Shown: positions 1-8,768 of the stretch, one piece after another
How positions within the stretch are numbered: the stretch's first letter is position 1
Layout of the letters: each line of letters starts with the position of its first letter
Origin: Clostridiaceae bacterium Marseille-Q4145
GTDB taxonomy: Bacteria > Bacillota > Clostridia > Lachnospirales > Lachnospiraceae
Assembly (NCBI GenBank): GCA_018223365.1
Contig: JAGTTP010000001.1
Span: 2,110,815 to 2,174,814 of the forward strand
Direction: 5' to 3'
Length of the DNA: 64,000 nt
Notes under the pieces: model-generated
Databases searched by the model: none
Seen by the model: the letters and a program-made list of their open reading frames with translations, nothing else
Told to the model about the DNA's origin: nothing
Position numbers and translations under genes: made by a program

Positions 1-11
1 ATGCGAAATGG

Positions 12-17
12 TATAAT
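12..17 (+). promoter_or_regulatory. -10 box of the dehydrogenase promoter
   Basis: A perfect TATAAT lies 38 bp upstream of the chosen ATG at 56. The matching -35 box would fall outside the window, so only half of the promoter is visible. Confidence 0.45.
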
Positions 18-55
18 CTGTTCATAAATTGGTAATACCAAAAAGGAGAACGAGT

Positions 56-1186
56 ATGGGGTATGTAAAATGGAGTTATCAGGTATTAGAGAAATTTTGT
101 TATGATGCATTTCGTGCTTTCGGGTTCAGTGACGAAGAGAGCAAGGACATTGAAGACGTGCTTCTGATGGCGGATCTTTATGGAATTGAGAGTCACGGTA
201 TGCAGCGTATGGTGCGCTATCACAAGGGAATTGAAAAAGGAACCATCCATCCTCAGGCAAAGCCGGAGGTGGTATTTGAAACACCGGTATCTGCAGTGAT
301 CGATGGACATAATGGCATGGGACAGCTTATTTCCATCTTTGCCATGAAGAAGGCCATTGAGAAGGCGAAAACTACCGGTATCGGCATGGTAACTGTTCGG
401 GAATCCAACCATTTTGGCATTGCGGGGTATTATGCAAAGATGGCAAGTGATGAAGGTCTTCTTGGAATGGCATGTACCAACTCAGAAGCAATTATGGTAC
501 CGACCTTTGGCAAGAAAGCCATGCTTGGCTCCAATCCAATTGCAGTCGCTATGCCTGCAGAACCGTATCCGTTCCTTTTTGACTGTTCTACTACGGTGGT
601 AACCAGAGGAAAGCTGGAGATGTACAACAAGATGGGCAAAGAGCTGCCTCACGGATGGGCACTGGGAAGCGACGGACAGGAAAGTACCAGCGCACCGGAT
701 GTGCTGGCAAATATCGTCGGCAAGAAGGGCGGTGGAATCATGCCTCTTGGCGGCGACAGGGAAGTGAGCGGAGGCCATAAAGGTTATGGTTACGGTATGC
801 TCTGTGAGCTGTTCAGTTCTATCCTTTCCATGGGAGTAACTTCTGATAAATGCTGTACCTTCCCGGACAAAACCGGTATCTGTCATGGATTTATTGCAGT
901 GAATCCGGCAGTCTTCGGTGATCCGGAAGCGATCAAAAAGCATTTTTCAGATTATCTGGAAGCATTACGGGAGAGCCCGAAAGCAGACGGAGCAGAGAAA
1001 ATCTATACTCACGGAGAAAAAGAGGTTCTGGCTCAGAAAGATCGTATGGAACATGGCATTCAGGTCAATGATAATACTATGGCAGAGCTGGCAAATCTCT
1101 GCGATTACCTGAAACTTGATTTTTCTTCTTATTTTAAGGATTATCAGTTGCAGCGCGACAGCAAGTTTTTTACCGGAAATTATTAA
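56..1186 (+). CDS. Ldh/AllD-family malate/lactate/ureidoglycolate dehydrogenase
   Basis: NAD(P)H-dependent 2-hydroxyacid oxidoreductase of the type II malate/L-lactate dehydrogenase fold, a family that also contains ureidoglycolate dehydrogenase. Family signatures visible: an N-terminal segment ending in ESHGMQRM, the VRESNHFGIAGYY stretch with the conserved His, and TNSEAIMVPTFG followed by GSNPIAVAMP. The predicted 376 residues fit the usual 330-370 plus a slightly long C-terminus. ATG 56 is chosen because AAGGAG (43-48) precedes it by 7 bases; the longer TTG start at 29 has no ribosome binding site. The purine permeases and molybdenum hydroxylase downstream make a purine or ureide substrate tempting, but the gene has its own terminator and substrate cannot be read from sequence. 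Confidence 0.85.
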   Translation: MGYVKWSYQVLEKFCYDAFRAFGFSDEESKDIEDVLLMADLYGIESHGMQRMVRYHKGIEKGTIHPQAKPEVVFETPVSAVIDGHNGMGQLISIFAMKKAIEKAKTTGIGMVTVRESNHFGIAGYYAKMASDEGLLGMACTNSEAIMVPTFGKKAMLGSNPIAVAMPAEPYPFLFDCSTTVVTRGKLEMYNKMGKELPHGWALGSDGQESTSAPDVLANIVGKKGGGIMPLGGDREVSGGHKGYGYGMLCELFSSILSMGVTSDKCCTFPDKTGICHGFIAVNPAVFGDPEAIKKHFSDYLEALRESPKADGAEKIYTHGEKEVLAQKDRMEHGIQVNDNTMAELANLCDYLKLDFSSYFKDYQLQRDSKFFTGNY

Positions 1187-1207
1187 GCTGCAGAGTTAAT
1201 CATAAAT

Positions 1208-1248
1208 CCGCAGGAATGCGTGGAAACACGCAGACCTGCGGTTTTTTT
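1208..1248 (+). terminator. Rho-independent terminator
   Basis: CCGCAGG pairs with CCTGCGG around an inner TGCGTG/CACGCA stem, followed by seven T. It ends the dehydrogenase transcript. Confidence 0.9.
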
Positions 1249-1277
1249 ATGCCACAACAGCAATGAAAAATATCTGT

Positions 1278-2378
1278 TTAAGGTTTACGAATTAATCCAT
1301 AGACCGTAATCAGAATCGCAACCGGGCACATGATCTGCAGCACCGGAAGGGACATAGTAAGGATAAAGTTCAGTCCGGCACTGGAAATGACGAAGCTGGA
1401 CACTGCAAAAATGATCAGCCATGCCACATAAGAAATCTTCGGAAGCAGCTCATGGAAGAAAGTGGCACAGCAGCAGAGAAGTCCCACGCATACGTTAAAG
1501 CAGGCGATGAAGAAAATAGCTCCGATGATCAGCTGCCCATAGATGCCGTAGCATGCTTTGACAGCCCAGGTCAGGATTTCTGCACCGTTCTGTGCGCCCG
1601 GAAAATCCACACTGCACACGGCTCCAATATAGGAGGTGGCACCGTAGACGATGATCAGCATGATGCCGGCCATGATGCCGGCGCGAATTGTCTCGGAAGC
1701 AACTGCTTTTTTATCCGTAATGCTAAAGGACCCAATGTTCATGGAGATAACTGTGCCGAAGTTGTAGGCGGCCAGAATGTCCATGGTCTGGTAGCCGGTG
1801 ATAAATCCGCTGCGGATGGGGTGCTCTGCATAGTAGGCATTGGGTGCGGCAAAAAGTGCCGGCAGTTTTACAAGGACGCCGAAAAAGGTTACGGCAATCA
1901 ACACCAACAGGACCGGCGTCATGATCTTCCCGAGCAGGTCTTTTAAATGGGTTGGTTTCAGCGCAATCACGATAGCTACTGTGAAAAATACAAAGGAGTA
2001 AACGCAGCGGATCAGGAATAAAGTCTGATCACTGTTGTGAAGAAACGGAGCCACCGCCATCTCAAAGCTGGTGGATGCGGTTCGCGGAATAGCCACGCAG
2101 GGTCCGATCATCAGATGAACAAAGACGGCGAACAGGATAGCCAGTACCGGATGAATACTGCCGACCAGATTGGTGAGTCCATCGTGCCGGGCCACAGCCA
2201 TGACAGATAGGATCGGCAGCAGGACAGCTGTCAGACCTAATCCTGCCATGGCAATAAGGGTATCTCTTCCCGCCTGTGCCCCCAACAGAGGCGGGAAAAT
2301 CAGGTTCCCGGCACCAAAAAACATGGAAAATAATGTAAATCCAATGATGCACCGATGTTTCATGGATAAGTTCTGCAT
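1278..2378 (-). CDS. brnQ: BrnQ-type branched-chain amino acid carrier, short form
   Basis: Membrane symporter of the LIVCS family, which imports leucine, isoleucine and valine with a cation. The N-terminus carries the family signature GFTLFSMFFGAGNLIFPP, followed by repeated hydrophobic helices. ATG at 2378 is chosen because GAGGGAGA precedes it closely; the longer reading back to 2447 overlaps the promoter. The protein has 366 residues, about 60-70 fewer than the usual 430-440, and stops after the helix ending in YGLIRKP. The last one or two membrane segments therefore seem absent, either as a natural short variant or a 3' truncation. It is monocistronic, with its own promoter at 2412-2440. 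Confidence 0.85.
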   Translation of the reverse strand: MQNLSMKHRCIIGFTLFSMFFGAGNLIFPPLLGAQAGRDTLIAMAGLGLTAVLLPILSVMAVARHDGLTNLVGSIHPVLAILFAVFVHLMIGPCVAIPRTASTSFEMAVAPFLHNSDQTLFLIRCVYSFVFFTVAIVIALKPTHLKDLLGKIMTPVLLVLIAVTFFGVLVKLPALFAAPNAYYAEHPIRSGFITGYQTMDILAAYNFGTVISMNIGSFSITDKKAVASETIRAGIMAGIMLIIVYGATSYIGAVCSVDFPGAQNGAEILTWAVKACYGIYGQLIIGAIFFIACFNVCVGLLCCCATFFHELLPKISYVAWLIIFAVSSFVISSAGLNFILTMSLPVLQIMCPVAILITVYGLIRKP

Positions 2379-2411
2379 AAAATCTCCCTCTTTTCCAATA
2401 TGTTTCTTTCC

Positions 2412-2440
2412 AGTATAAACAGAAAATGAAAATAATTCAA
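2412..2440 (-). promoter_or_regulatory. Promoter of the BrnQ gene
   Basis: On the minus strand TTGAAT and TATACT are separated by 17 bp, about 35 bp upstream of the chosen start. Confidence 0.6.
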
Positions 2441-2472
2441 GCTGCAATATTTATAAATGAGCTGAATTAATA

Positions 2473-2502
2473 TTGTGTAAGATGCACAGGTATGCGTATA
2501 AT
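2473..2502 (+). promoter_or_regulatory. Promoter of the SprT-like gene
   Basis: TTGTGT, 18 bp, then a perfect TATAAT, ending 21 bp before the start codon. Confidence 0.5.
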
Positions 2503-2523
2503 AGGAGCCATGGAGGAAGAGAC

Positions 2524-3231
2524 ATGCTGGATAGAGAAATGTTATATGAGGCTCTTCATAAAGAAATTCCGATTCTGACTACACAGATCAGGAAACTTTA
2601 TGCAGAGCTGGATCAAAAATTCCATCTGGAAGGGGCGAAGGTGCCGATGACGTTCGGAATGGACCGAGATTGCCTTGGCTCTTATACACAGGCAGGAGGC
2701 GGAGAACGGGAACATTTTCATTTTTCCCTGCTGTTTGTGGGATATTCCGTGGAACATCCATTAAGCCGGGACGACCGGATGGATTTATATAAACATGAAT
2801 ATGCCCATTATATGCAGGCACATATGAAGATTCCGGAGAAGTACCAGTGGCAGACGGGAAAGCACGGAAGCGCCTGGAAATACTGCTGTTCTCTGGTTGG
2901 AGCGGCACCGACGCCTTATTATAAAGCCGGGGAAGCGCTTATGAACCATGACTATGACAAGGTGCTGAAATCGAAGATTCACGACCACACGGTTCCTATG
3001 CGGGATCATTACCGTCGGGAGCAGGAATATAAGAAAACCAGAGACAGCAAGGTGCAGTATCAGGTGGGCGACAGTGTGGAACATCCGAAATTCGGAGCTG
3101 GAAGCATCGAGAAAGTGGAGCAGCGGGCCGGTGGTGTCCATCTGCATATCCGGTTTGAGGATGGAGTACGAAAGATGGATCAGAAATGGGTGCTGCAGAC
3201 CACCCGTTATCGGAAAGCAGGTGACAGATGA
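2524..3231 (+). CDS. SprT-like zinc metalloprotease with a UvrD/PcrA-type C-terminal tail
   Basis: Predicted 235-residue cytosolic protein. Residues 91-95 read HEYAH, an HExxH zinc site, and a third His follows in KHGSAWK (about 114), the spacing seen in the SprT/Spartan family, whose eukaryotic members cut DNA-protein crosslinks. Residues 179-228 (VGDSVEHPKFGAGSIEKVE onward) resemble the small beta-barrel tail of PcrA/UvrD helicases, a region known to touch RNA polymerase. ATG 2524 is preceded by GGAGG at 7 bases. The stop overlaps the next gene's ATG, so the two are translationally coupled. Protease activity and a polymerase link are inference. Confidence 0.65.
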   Translation: MLDREMLYEALHKEIPILTTQIRKLYAELDQKFHLEGAKVPMTFGMDRDCLGSYTQAGGGEREHFHFSLLFVGYSVEHPLSRDDRMDLYKHEYAHYMQAHMKIPEKYQWQTGKHGSAWKYCCSLVGAAPTPYYKAGEALMNHDYDKVLKSKIHDHTVPMRDHYRREQEYKKTRDSKVQYQVGDSVEHPKFGAGSIEKVEQRAGGVHLHIRFEDGVRKMDQKWVLQTTRYRKAGDR

Positions 3232-4265
3232 TGAAACAGAAAATGGTGATGTGCCTGCTGACGGGCGTACTGGTGCTGGGAATAGGCGGCTGCGGAGCGC
3301 AGGAGGTGGAGGTGCCGGAAGTGGAAAATGTAGAGACTGCGGAGGAAGAACCTGTGCCGGAGGAGACAGCGGAAGAAGAAGGTGACGAACAGGAGAAGAC
3401 TGATGCAGAAGATCAGTTGAAAGAAGTCCCAACGGTGGATGATGCAGCAGAATCGGGAAAAACAGAACCGGAAGAAACCGAAGCGGCACCTGCCCCGGTG
3501 GTTTATGAGGATGGCGGTCAGATCACCCTTGATCCCTCCTGGACTTACGCGGACCACTCGAAGATCAATTCCGGTGCGGCAGTGCTTTATAAAGCTGCGG
3601 AGAACCGAAAAGAAATCGTGGTAGGTGTCAATGCCGGACATGGCACTTCTGGCGGTACAAAAGTGAAGACTCTGTGCCATCCGGACGGTTCCGCTAAAGT
3701 GACCGGAGGCACCACCGCAGCCGGAGCGACAGAGGCTGTCGCTGTATCTTCTGGCATGACGTTCAACGATGGCACACCGGAGAGCAGCGTCACTCTGCGG
3801 ATGGCGCAGATCTTAAAAGAGAAGCTGCTGTCAGCAGGATATGATGTTCTCATGCTTCGTGACGGGGATGATGTACAGCTTGATAATGTGGCACGTACGG
3901 TTATCTGCAACAACGCAGCAGACTGCCATATTGCCCTTCACTGGGATGGGGATGGGCTTAATTATGACAAAGGCTGTTTCTACATCTCCGTACCGGACGG
4001 TCTCAAATCTATGGAGCCGGTGGCCTCCCACTGGAGCGAACACAATGCATTGGGTTCAGCCCTTGTGGAAGGACTGCGGGCACAGGGCGCGAAGATCAAC
4101 GGCGGCGGAAGTATGAGCATTGATCTGACCCAGACTTCCTACAGTACGGTGCCGTCCGTGGATATGGAGCTTGGAAATGCCTGCTCTGATCATTCAGACA
4201 GCGCGCTGGAACTTTTAGGAGACGGACTGGTACAGGGTGTGAACAGTTATTTTGGACAATCGTAA
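3228..4265 (+). CDS. N-acetylmuramoyl-L-alanine amidase (Amidase_3), lipoprotein
   Basis: Cell-surface peptidoglycan hydrolase cleaving the bond between muramic acid and L-alanine. The N-terminus is a lipoprotein signal with IGGC (Cys22), then an acidic Glu-rich linker to about residue 90. The catalytic domain shows the expected zinc ligands and glutamate: His138 in VNAGHG, Glu185 in GTPESS, His238 in HIALHWDGD and Glu314 in VDMELGN. Two adjacent ATG codons (3228 and 3231) are possible starts. The 4-bp overlap with the SprT-like gene indicates coupling. An insertion between the first two zinc ligands (about 145-175) is rich in Gly, Ala and Thr. Confidence 0.88.
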   Translation: MMKQKMVMCLLTGVLVLGIGGCGAQEVEVPEVENVETAEEEPVPEETAEEEGDEQEKTDAEDQLKEVPTVDDAAESGKTEPEETEAAPAPVVYEDGGQITLDPSWTYADHSKINSGAAVLYKAAENRKEIVVGVNAGHGTSGGTKVKTLCHPDGSAKVTGGTTAAGATEAVAVSSGMTFNDGTPESSVTLRMAQILKEKLLSAGYDVLMLRDGDDVQLDNVARTVICNNAADCHIALHWDGDGLNYDKGCFYISVPDGLKSMEPVASHWSEHNALGSALVEGLRAQGAKINGGGSMSIDLTQTSYSTVPSVDMELGNACSDHSDSALELLGDGLVQGVNSYFGQS

Positions 4266-4273
4266 TTTCACTC

Positions 4274-4302
4274 TTGTATTCAAAAATAAATACTCCTATA
4301 AT
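4274..4302 (+). promoter_or_regulatory. Promoter of the first nucleobase permease
   Basis: TTGTAT and TATAAT spaced by 17 bp, 50 bp upstream of the ATG. No purine riboswitch core is visible in the short leader. Confidence 0.6.
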
Positions 4303-4352
4303 AACAGTTAAAAAGGTCAAATTAACCAAGCCAAAGAGGAAAGGAAAAAGTT

Positions 4353-5735
4353 ATGAATGAGTCCAATGATGTAATTCGTGATGCCAGACAACTGGGTGTG
4401 CCTAAAATGCTCATCCTTGGTCTTCAGCACATGTTTGCCATGTTCGGAGCCACCATCCTGGTGCCGATTCTGGTCAACAGCTATTTTGTGGATGCCTGCG
4501 GAGAGGGACCAACCCGTGGTCTGACCGTAGCAGTCACTCTGTTCTGTGCCGGATTTGGTACGTTATTGTTCCACGTGTGTGCAAAATTTAAAGTTCCCGC
4601 ATTTCTGGGTTCTTCCTTTGCATTTTTAAGTGGATTTTCCACCGTTGCCCATCTGGATACCGGCATGTATGCGGGAATGAGTGCGAACGACAAGGCTGCC
4701 TATGCCTGCGGCGGTGTGGTAGTGGCAGGTCTTTTGTATCTGGTACTGGCATTGATTATCCGTATGGTAGGTGTAAAACGTGTCATGAGATATCTCCCGC
4801 CGGTAGTCACCGGACCGGTTATCATCTGCATCGGTTTAAGCCTTGCATCCTCTGCCATCAACAATGCATCTACCAACTGGTTCCTTGCTTTTGTGGCACT
4901 AGCCGTGATTATTGTATTTAATATCTGGGGAAAAGGAATGTTCAAAATCATCCCGATTCTTATGGGTGTTGTCATTTCCTATGCAGTAGCACTGTTTATG
5001 AACATGATCGGCATCACCAATCCGGACGGTTCTGCTATCCTTGATTTCTCTGCCATTGCCTCTGCAGGTATTATGGGAATTCCGCCTATTCAGATCTGCA
5101 AATTTGACGTGACGGCCATCCTCGTTATGGCACCGATTGCCATCGCAACGATGATGGAGCATGTAGGTGATATGTCCGCAATCTCAGCAACTGTTGGAGA
5201 AAACTATCTGGCAGATCCGGGTCTTCACAGAACCCTGCTTGGTGACGGACTTGCGACCTCTCTTGCCGGATTCCTTGGCGGACCTGCCAATACCACTTAC
5301 GGTGAGAATACCGGCGTTCTGGAGCTGAGCCGTGTGCATGACCCAAGAGTTATCCGAATCGCTGCGGTATTTGCAATTATCATCAGCTTTATTCCGAAGG
5401 TATCTGCCATTATCAGTACCATGCCGGCTTCCATCATCGGAGGCGTCAGCTTTATGCTCTATGGTATGATTTCTGCGATCGGTGTCCGCAACGTGGTAGA
5501 AAATAAAGTTGATCTGACGAAATCCAGAAACCTGATTATTGCAGGAGTTATCTTTGTGTGTGGTCTTGGATTCAGCAGCGGACTGACCTTCACCATCGGT
5601 GGAACTTCCATCACCCTGACTGCTCTGGCTATTGCAGCTATCGCAGGTATTGTTCTGAACATCATTCTTCCGGGTAATGATTATGAATTCGGTGTGAATA
5701 CTTCCGGTGATGAGAACAGAGGTATTCACGCATAA
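4353..5735 (+). CDS. NCS2 uracil/xanthine-type permease (UraA-like)
   Basis: Integral membrane nucleobase:cation symporter, 460 residues, with the family's 14-helix layout. Motifs include LGLQHMFAMFGATILVP at the N-terminus, VPAFLGSSFAF in the substrate-facing half-helix, and the second core repeat containing the Glu of MMEHVGDMSAIS and the NTTYGENTG motif. This matches the UraA branch more closely than the xanthine/urate branch. A purine cargo is suggested by a second NCS2 permease and a molybdenum hydroxylase operon just downstream. The ribosome binding site is AAAGGAAAA before ATG 4353. Confidence 0.88.
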   Translation: MNESNDVIRDARQLGVPKMLILGLQHMFAMFGATILVPILVNSYFVDACGEGPTRGLTVAVTLFCAGFGTLLFHVCAKFKVPAFLGSSFAFLSGFSTVAHLDTGMYAGMSANDKAAYACGGVVVAGLLYLVLALIIRMVGVKRVMRYLPPVVTGPVIICIGLSLASSAINNASTNWFLAFVALAVIIVFNIWGKGMFKIIPILMGVVISYAVALFMNMIGITNPDGSAILDFSAIASAGIMGIPPIQICKFDVTAILVMAPIAIATMMEHVGDMSAISATVGENYLADPGLHRTLLGDGLATSLAGFLGGPANTTYGENTGVLELSRVHDPRVIRIAAVFAIIISFIPKVSAIISTMPASIIGGVSFMLYGMISAIGVRNVVENKVDLTKSRNLIIAGVIFVCGLGFSSGLTFTIGGTSITLTALAIAAIAGIVLNIILPGNDYEFGVNTSGDENRGIHA

Positions 5736-5800
5736 CTTATTTATAAGAAAAACTAATGAACGTTAAGTAGGAAAAATAAGGAAACATGCCATTGACCAGG

Positions 5801-5856
5801 CCTCCGGAACTTCGTAAAATATTAGTCGGTTTAATATTTTACGAAAGTTTTGGAGG
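5801..5856 (+). promoter_or_regulatory. Long hairpin that buries the ribosome binding site of the next permease
   Basis: Bases 5801-5824 pair with 5832-5856 as a nearly continuous 24-bp stem with one bulged A (5844) and a 7-base loop. The right arm ends in GGAGG (5852-5856), the Shine-Dalgarno sequence for ATG 5866, and it pairs exactly with CCTCC at 5801-5805. The bases after the stem (CTTTATTTT) are U-rich but interrupted, so partial termination is also possible. It could lower translation of the second permease or need an activating factor. Confidence 0.65.
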
Positions 5857-5865
5857 CTTTATTTT

Positions 5866-7311
5866 ATGAAAAAAAATTCTACCCCTTATGATTTTGAAGG
5901 AAGAATTCCTCTTTCACAGGCCATTCCGCTGGGATTACAGCATGTAATGGCTATGTTTATTGGAAATCTGACCCCGCTGATTATTGTGATGGGTCTCTGC
6001 GGACTGACTGCGGATGCCGGATTTGGTGATCTCCGTACTGCTTTGCTGCAGAATGCCATGGTTATGGCAGGTATCGTAACCCTGGTACAGCTCTTTTCTA
6101 TCGGACCGGTAGGTGGTAAAGTGCCGATTGTTATGGGAACTTCTTCCGGATTCCTCGGGGTGCTGAATAATACAGTGGCTGCCTGTGGAGGCGGAATCCT
6201 TGCATACGGTGCTATTATGGGAGCCTGTATTGTGGGCGGTATTTTCGAGGGCGTTCTCGGAATGTTTTTAAAACCGCTTCGCAAATTTTTCCCGGCCATT
6301 GTAACCGGCTCTGTTGTCATTGCCATCGGTCTTTCCCTTCTGGGGGTGGGTATTAACTACTTCTGTGGTGGAAGCGGAAAAGCAGATTATGGCTCTCTGC
6401 AGAACCTGTTTCTTGGATTTGTAGTACTGATTGTCATTATTCTGCTGAAGCATTTTGCACCGCAGGACAGCGTGCTTTCTTCTGCAGCCATTCTGTTCGG
6501 TATTCTGGCAGGCTATGCAGTGGCAGTCGTTATGACACTGGTACTTCCGACCGTAGGTATCAATGCAGATGGTGCAGAGTATACCTATTCCTGGGTTGTT
6601 AATTTTGAGCAGATTAAGAATGCAGCATGGATTGCAGTGCCGAGTTTTATTGGATTCGGTGCCCTGTCTGATCTGCATGTGGTTTTTCAGGCAAATGCCA
6701 TTATCCCCATTGGCATTATGTTTATTGTAACAGCTATCGAGACGGTAGGTGATATTTCTGCCTGCATCGAGGGTGGTATGGCGCGCGAGGCAACAGATAC
6801 GGAGTTATCCGGTGGTGTGATCTGCGACGGACTTGGTTCTTCATTTGCGGCACTGTTCGGTGTACTGCCGAATACCTCTTTCTCACAGAACGTAGGTCTG
6901 GTATCCATGACGAAGGTTGTCAATCGTTTTGCGATTTCCATGGGCGCTATTTTCCTGATCCTTTGTGGTTTCTGTCCGAAAATCGGAGCCATCATGTCTG
7001 TGATGCCCCAGTCTGTACTTGGTGGTGCTGCTGTTATGATGTTTGCATCCATCCTGATCTCCGGTATCCAGCTGATTACCAAGGAACCTATTGGAAGCCG
7101 TGAGATTACGATTATTTCGGTAGCCATCGGTCTGGGATATGGTCTGGGTGCAACCAATGGAGCAACCTCCCAGCTGCCCTATTATATTCAGCTGGTATTT
7201 GGCGGCTCCGGTATTGTTCCCTGTTCTCTGGCAGCTATTCTGTTAAACATTGTCCTGCCGAAGAATTCAAAACCAGTCCGCAAGATGTGGGATATTGAAG
7301 ATGAAGAATAA
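5866..7311 (+). CDS. NCS2 xanthine/urate-type permease
   Basis: 481-residue membrane symporter. It has the NCS2 hallmarks LGLQHVMAMFIGNLTPLI near the N-terminus, VPIVMGTSSGFLG, and the second-half core with AIETVGDISACIEGG and PNTSFSQNVGLVSMTKVV. The last motif is the signature of the xanthine/urate branch (XanQ, PbuX, PucJ/K). It probably supplies hypoxanthine, xanthine or urate to the hydroxylase encoded downstream. Its start is set by GGAGG at 5852-5856, which lies inside a strong hairpin. The stop codon overlaps the yqeC start by 11 bp, joining it to the selenium operon. Confidence 0.9.
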   Translation: MKKNSTPYDFEGRIPLSQAIPLGLQHVMAMFIGNLTPLIIVMGLCGLTADAGFGDLRTALLQNAMVMAGIVTLVQLFSIGPVGGKVPIVMGTSSGFLGVLNNTVAACGGGILAYGAIMGACIVGGIFEGVLGMFLKPLRKFFPAIVTGSVVIAIGLSLLGVGINYFCGGSGKADYGSLQNLFLGFVVLIVIILLKHFAPQDSVLSSAAILFGILAGYAVAVVMTLVLPTVGINADGAEYTYSWVVNFEQIKNAAWIAVPSFIGFGALSDLHVVFQANAIIPIGIMFIVTAIETVGDISACIEGGMAREATDTELSGGVICDGLGSSFAALFGVLPNTSFSQNVGLVSMTKVVNRFAISMGAIFLILCGFCPKIGAIMSVMPQSVLGGAAVMMFASILISGIQLITKEPIGSREITIISVAIGLGYGLGATNGATSQLPYYIQLVFGGSGIVPCSLAAILLNIVLPKNSKPVRKMWDIEDEE

Positions 7312-7933
7312 AAAGATTGCAGTTGTTGGTGCGGGTGGGAAAACCACCCTCATCCATCGGCTGGCTGAAGAATATCGCAGGAAAGGTGCTTCCGTGTTGG
7401 TAACGACGACCACACATATGCTGGTGGAATCGGACACGGATCTTTCCTGCGATTCTTTTGCTATAAGGGAAAAAATAAAAAGGACCGGATACTGCATGGC
7501 GGGAAGTCTGTGTCCTGGGCAGAAGCAGAAAATAGGTTCTTTGCCGGAACCTGTGTTTCGTGACTTGCTGATCGCTGCCGATTATGTTTTAATAGAAGCA
7601 GATGGTGCGAAACATTATTCTTTGAAATACCCGGCAGAGCACGAGCCGGTCATTCCGGCAGAAGCGACGGATGTGATTCTGGTGCTTGGAATCTGGGATT
7701 TGGGAAAGTCCTGTCAGGATGTAATCTTCCGATTTGATAGGATGGCAGAGCTTACCGGAATTTCCGGTAAAAAAACGGTCGGAATTGCAGAACTTCGTCT
7801 GATTCGGAAGGCCTATGAGGAAAAACTCCGGGAAATGAACTTTTCCGGAGAATTTCATGTACTGCTGTCAGAGAAATCAGAGCAGAAGTTTTTGTTTCGC
7901 ACCTGGCAGGAGGCAGTGGGGGATTATGAATAA
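7301..7933 (+). CDS. yqeC: YqeC, selenium-dependent molybdenum hydroxylase accessory protein
   Basis: 210-residue P-loop protein of the YqeC family, a genomic marker of the labile-selenium molybdenum hydroxylase trait. The Walker A-like GAGGKTT lies within the first 20 residues, and LIEADGAKHYSLKYPAEHEPVIP is the conserved core. Biochemical role is unknown in the family. ATG 7301 begins inside the preceding permease gene with only a weak ribosome binding site, so it probably depends on translational coupling. It overlaps yqeB by 8 bp. Confidence 0.85.
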   Translation: MKNKKIAVVGAGGKTTLIHRLAEEYRRKGASVLVTTTTHMLVESDTDLSCDSFAIREKIKRTGYCMAGSLCPGQKQKIGSLPEPVFRDLLIAADYVLIEADGAKHYSLKYPAEHEPVIPAEATDVILVLGIWDLGKSCQDVIFRFDRMAELTGISGKKTVGIAELRLIRKAYEEKLREMNFSGEFHVLLSEKSEQKFLFRTWQEAVGDYE

Positions 7934-8768
7934 AAAAATTTTGATTATCTGCAGGGGAGGCGGAGACCTGGCCACAGGCATTGTGCATCGGCTGTTTCGG
8001 GCCGGATTCCCGGTGCTGGTGCTGGAAACCGACAGTCCTGCGGCTATTCGACGGCAGGTATCCTTTTCCGAGGCAGTCTATGATGGAACGGCGACGGTGG
8101 AAGGTGTGACGGCAGAGCGGATTGCTTCAGCGGACAGAGCCTCTGTAAACCATGTGCTGGAAGAGGGACGTGTGCCCCTCCTGGTGGATCCGGAGGGCAG
8201 TTCCATCCCATTGTTGAAACCGGATATTGTGGTGGACGCCATTATTGCAAAGAAAAATTTGGGGACTGCAAAAGAGATGGCACCGCTGGTTATTGGAGTT
8301 GGTCCCGGATTTACCGCAGGTGAGGATGTGGATCTGGTGGTGGAATCCATGCGGGGCCATAATCTGGCGCGCATTTTTACGACCGGGTCGGCATTACCCA
8401 ATACCGGAATTCCCGGTAACATCGGCGGTTTTACGAAAGAGAGGGTTCTCCATGCGGAGGCAGCCGGTTATATGAAAAATATCCGTCAGATCGGAGATAT
8501 CGTGGAAAAGGGTAAGGAGATTGCCCGGATTTATGAGAAAATGACAGAGGACGGCACATTTTCCGGTTCTTATGTGTCAGTGGAGGCATCTATTTCAGGC
8601 ATGATCCGGGGACTCATCCGGGAAGGCTATCATTTTCAGAAAGGATTCAAGATCGCGGACATTGATCCGAGAGAGAGCGAGCTTGCCAACTGCTTTACCA
8701 TCTCGGATAAAGCGCGGAGCATTGGCGGCAGCGTGCTGGAAGCGGTCTGTGGATATGTAAATGGATAG
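7926..8768 (+). CDS. yqeB: YqeB, selenium-dependent molybdenum cofactor maturation protein
   Basis: 280-residue member of the EF2563/YqeB family, found almost only with selD and selenium-dependent molybdenum hydroxylases. The N-terminus ILIICRGGGDLATGIVHRL resembles a nucleotide-binding Rossmann start, and GVGPGFTAGEDVDLVVES is a strongly conserved block. It probably helps place selenium at the molybdenum centre, but the reaction is not known. ATG 7926 overlaps the yqeC stop and follows a GGGGG tract; the longer reading from 7857 lies wholly within yqeC. The 3' end overlaps the XdhC-like gene by 8 bp. Confidence 0.88.
   Translation: MNKKILIICRGGGDLATGIVHRLFRAGFPVLVLETDSPAAIRRQVSFSEAVYDGTATVEGVTAERIASADRASVNHVLEEGRVPLLVDPEGSSIPLLKPDIVVDAIIAKKNLGTAKEMAPLVIGVGPGFTAGEDVDLVVESMRGHNLARIFTTGSALPNTGIPGNIGGFTKERVLHAEAAGYMKNIRQIGDIVEKGKEIARIYEKMTEDGTFSGSYVSVEASISGMIRGLIREGYHFQKGFKIADIDPRESELANCFTISDKARSIGGSVLEAVCGYVNG

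Noticed and set aside
2785..3489. 234-codon minus-strand frame
   Set aside because: Shadow of the SprT-like and amidase genes; Pro/Leu/His-rich, with no ribosome binding site or motif.
4266..4352. Possible purine riboswitch before the first permease
   Set aside because: The leader is too short and lacks the conserved loop sequences of the purine aptamer.
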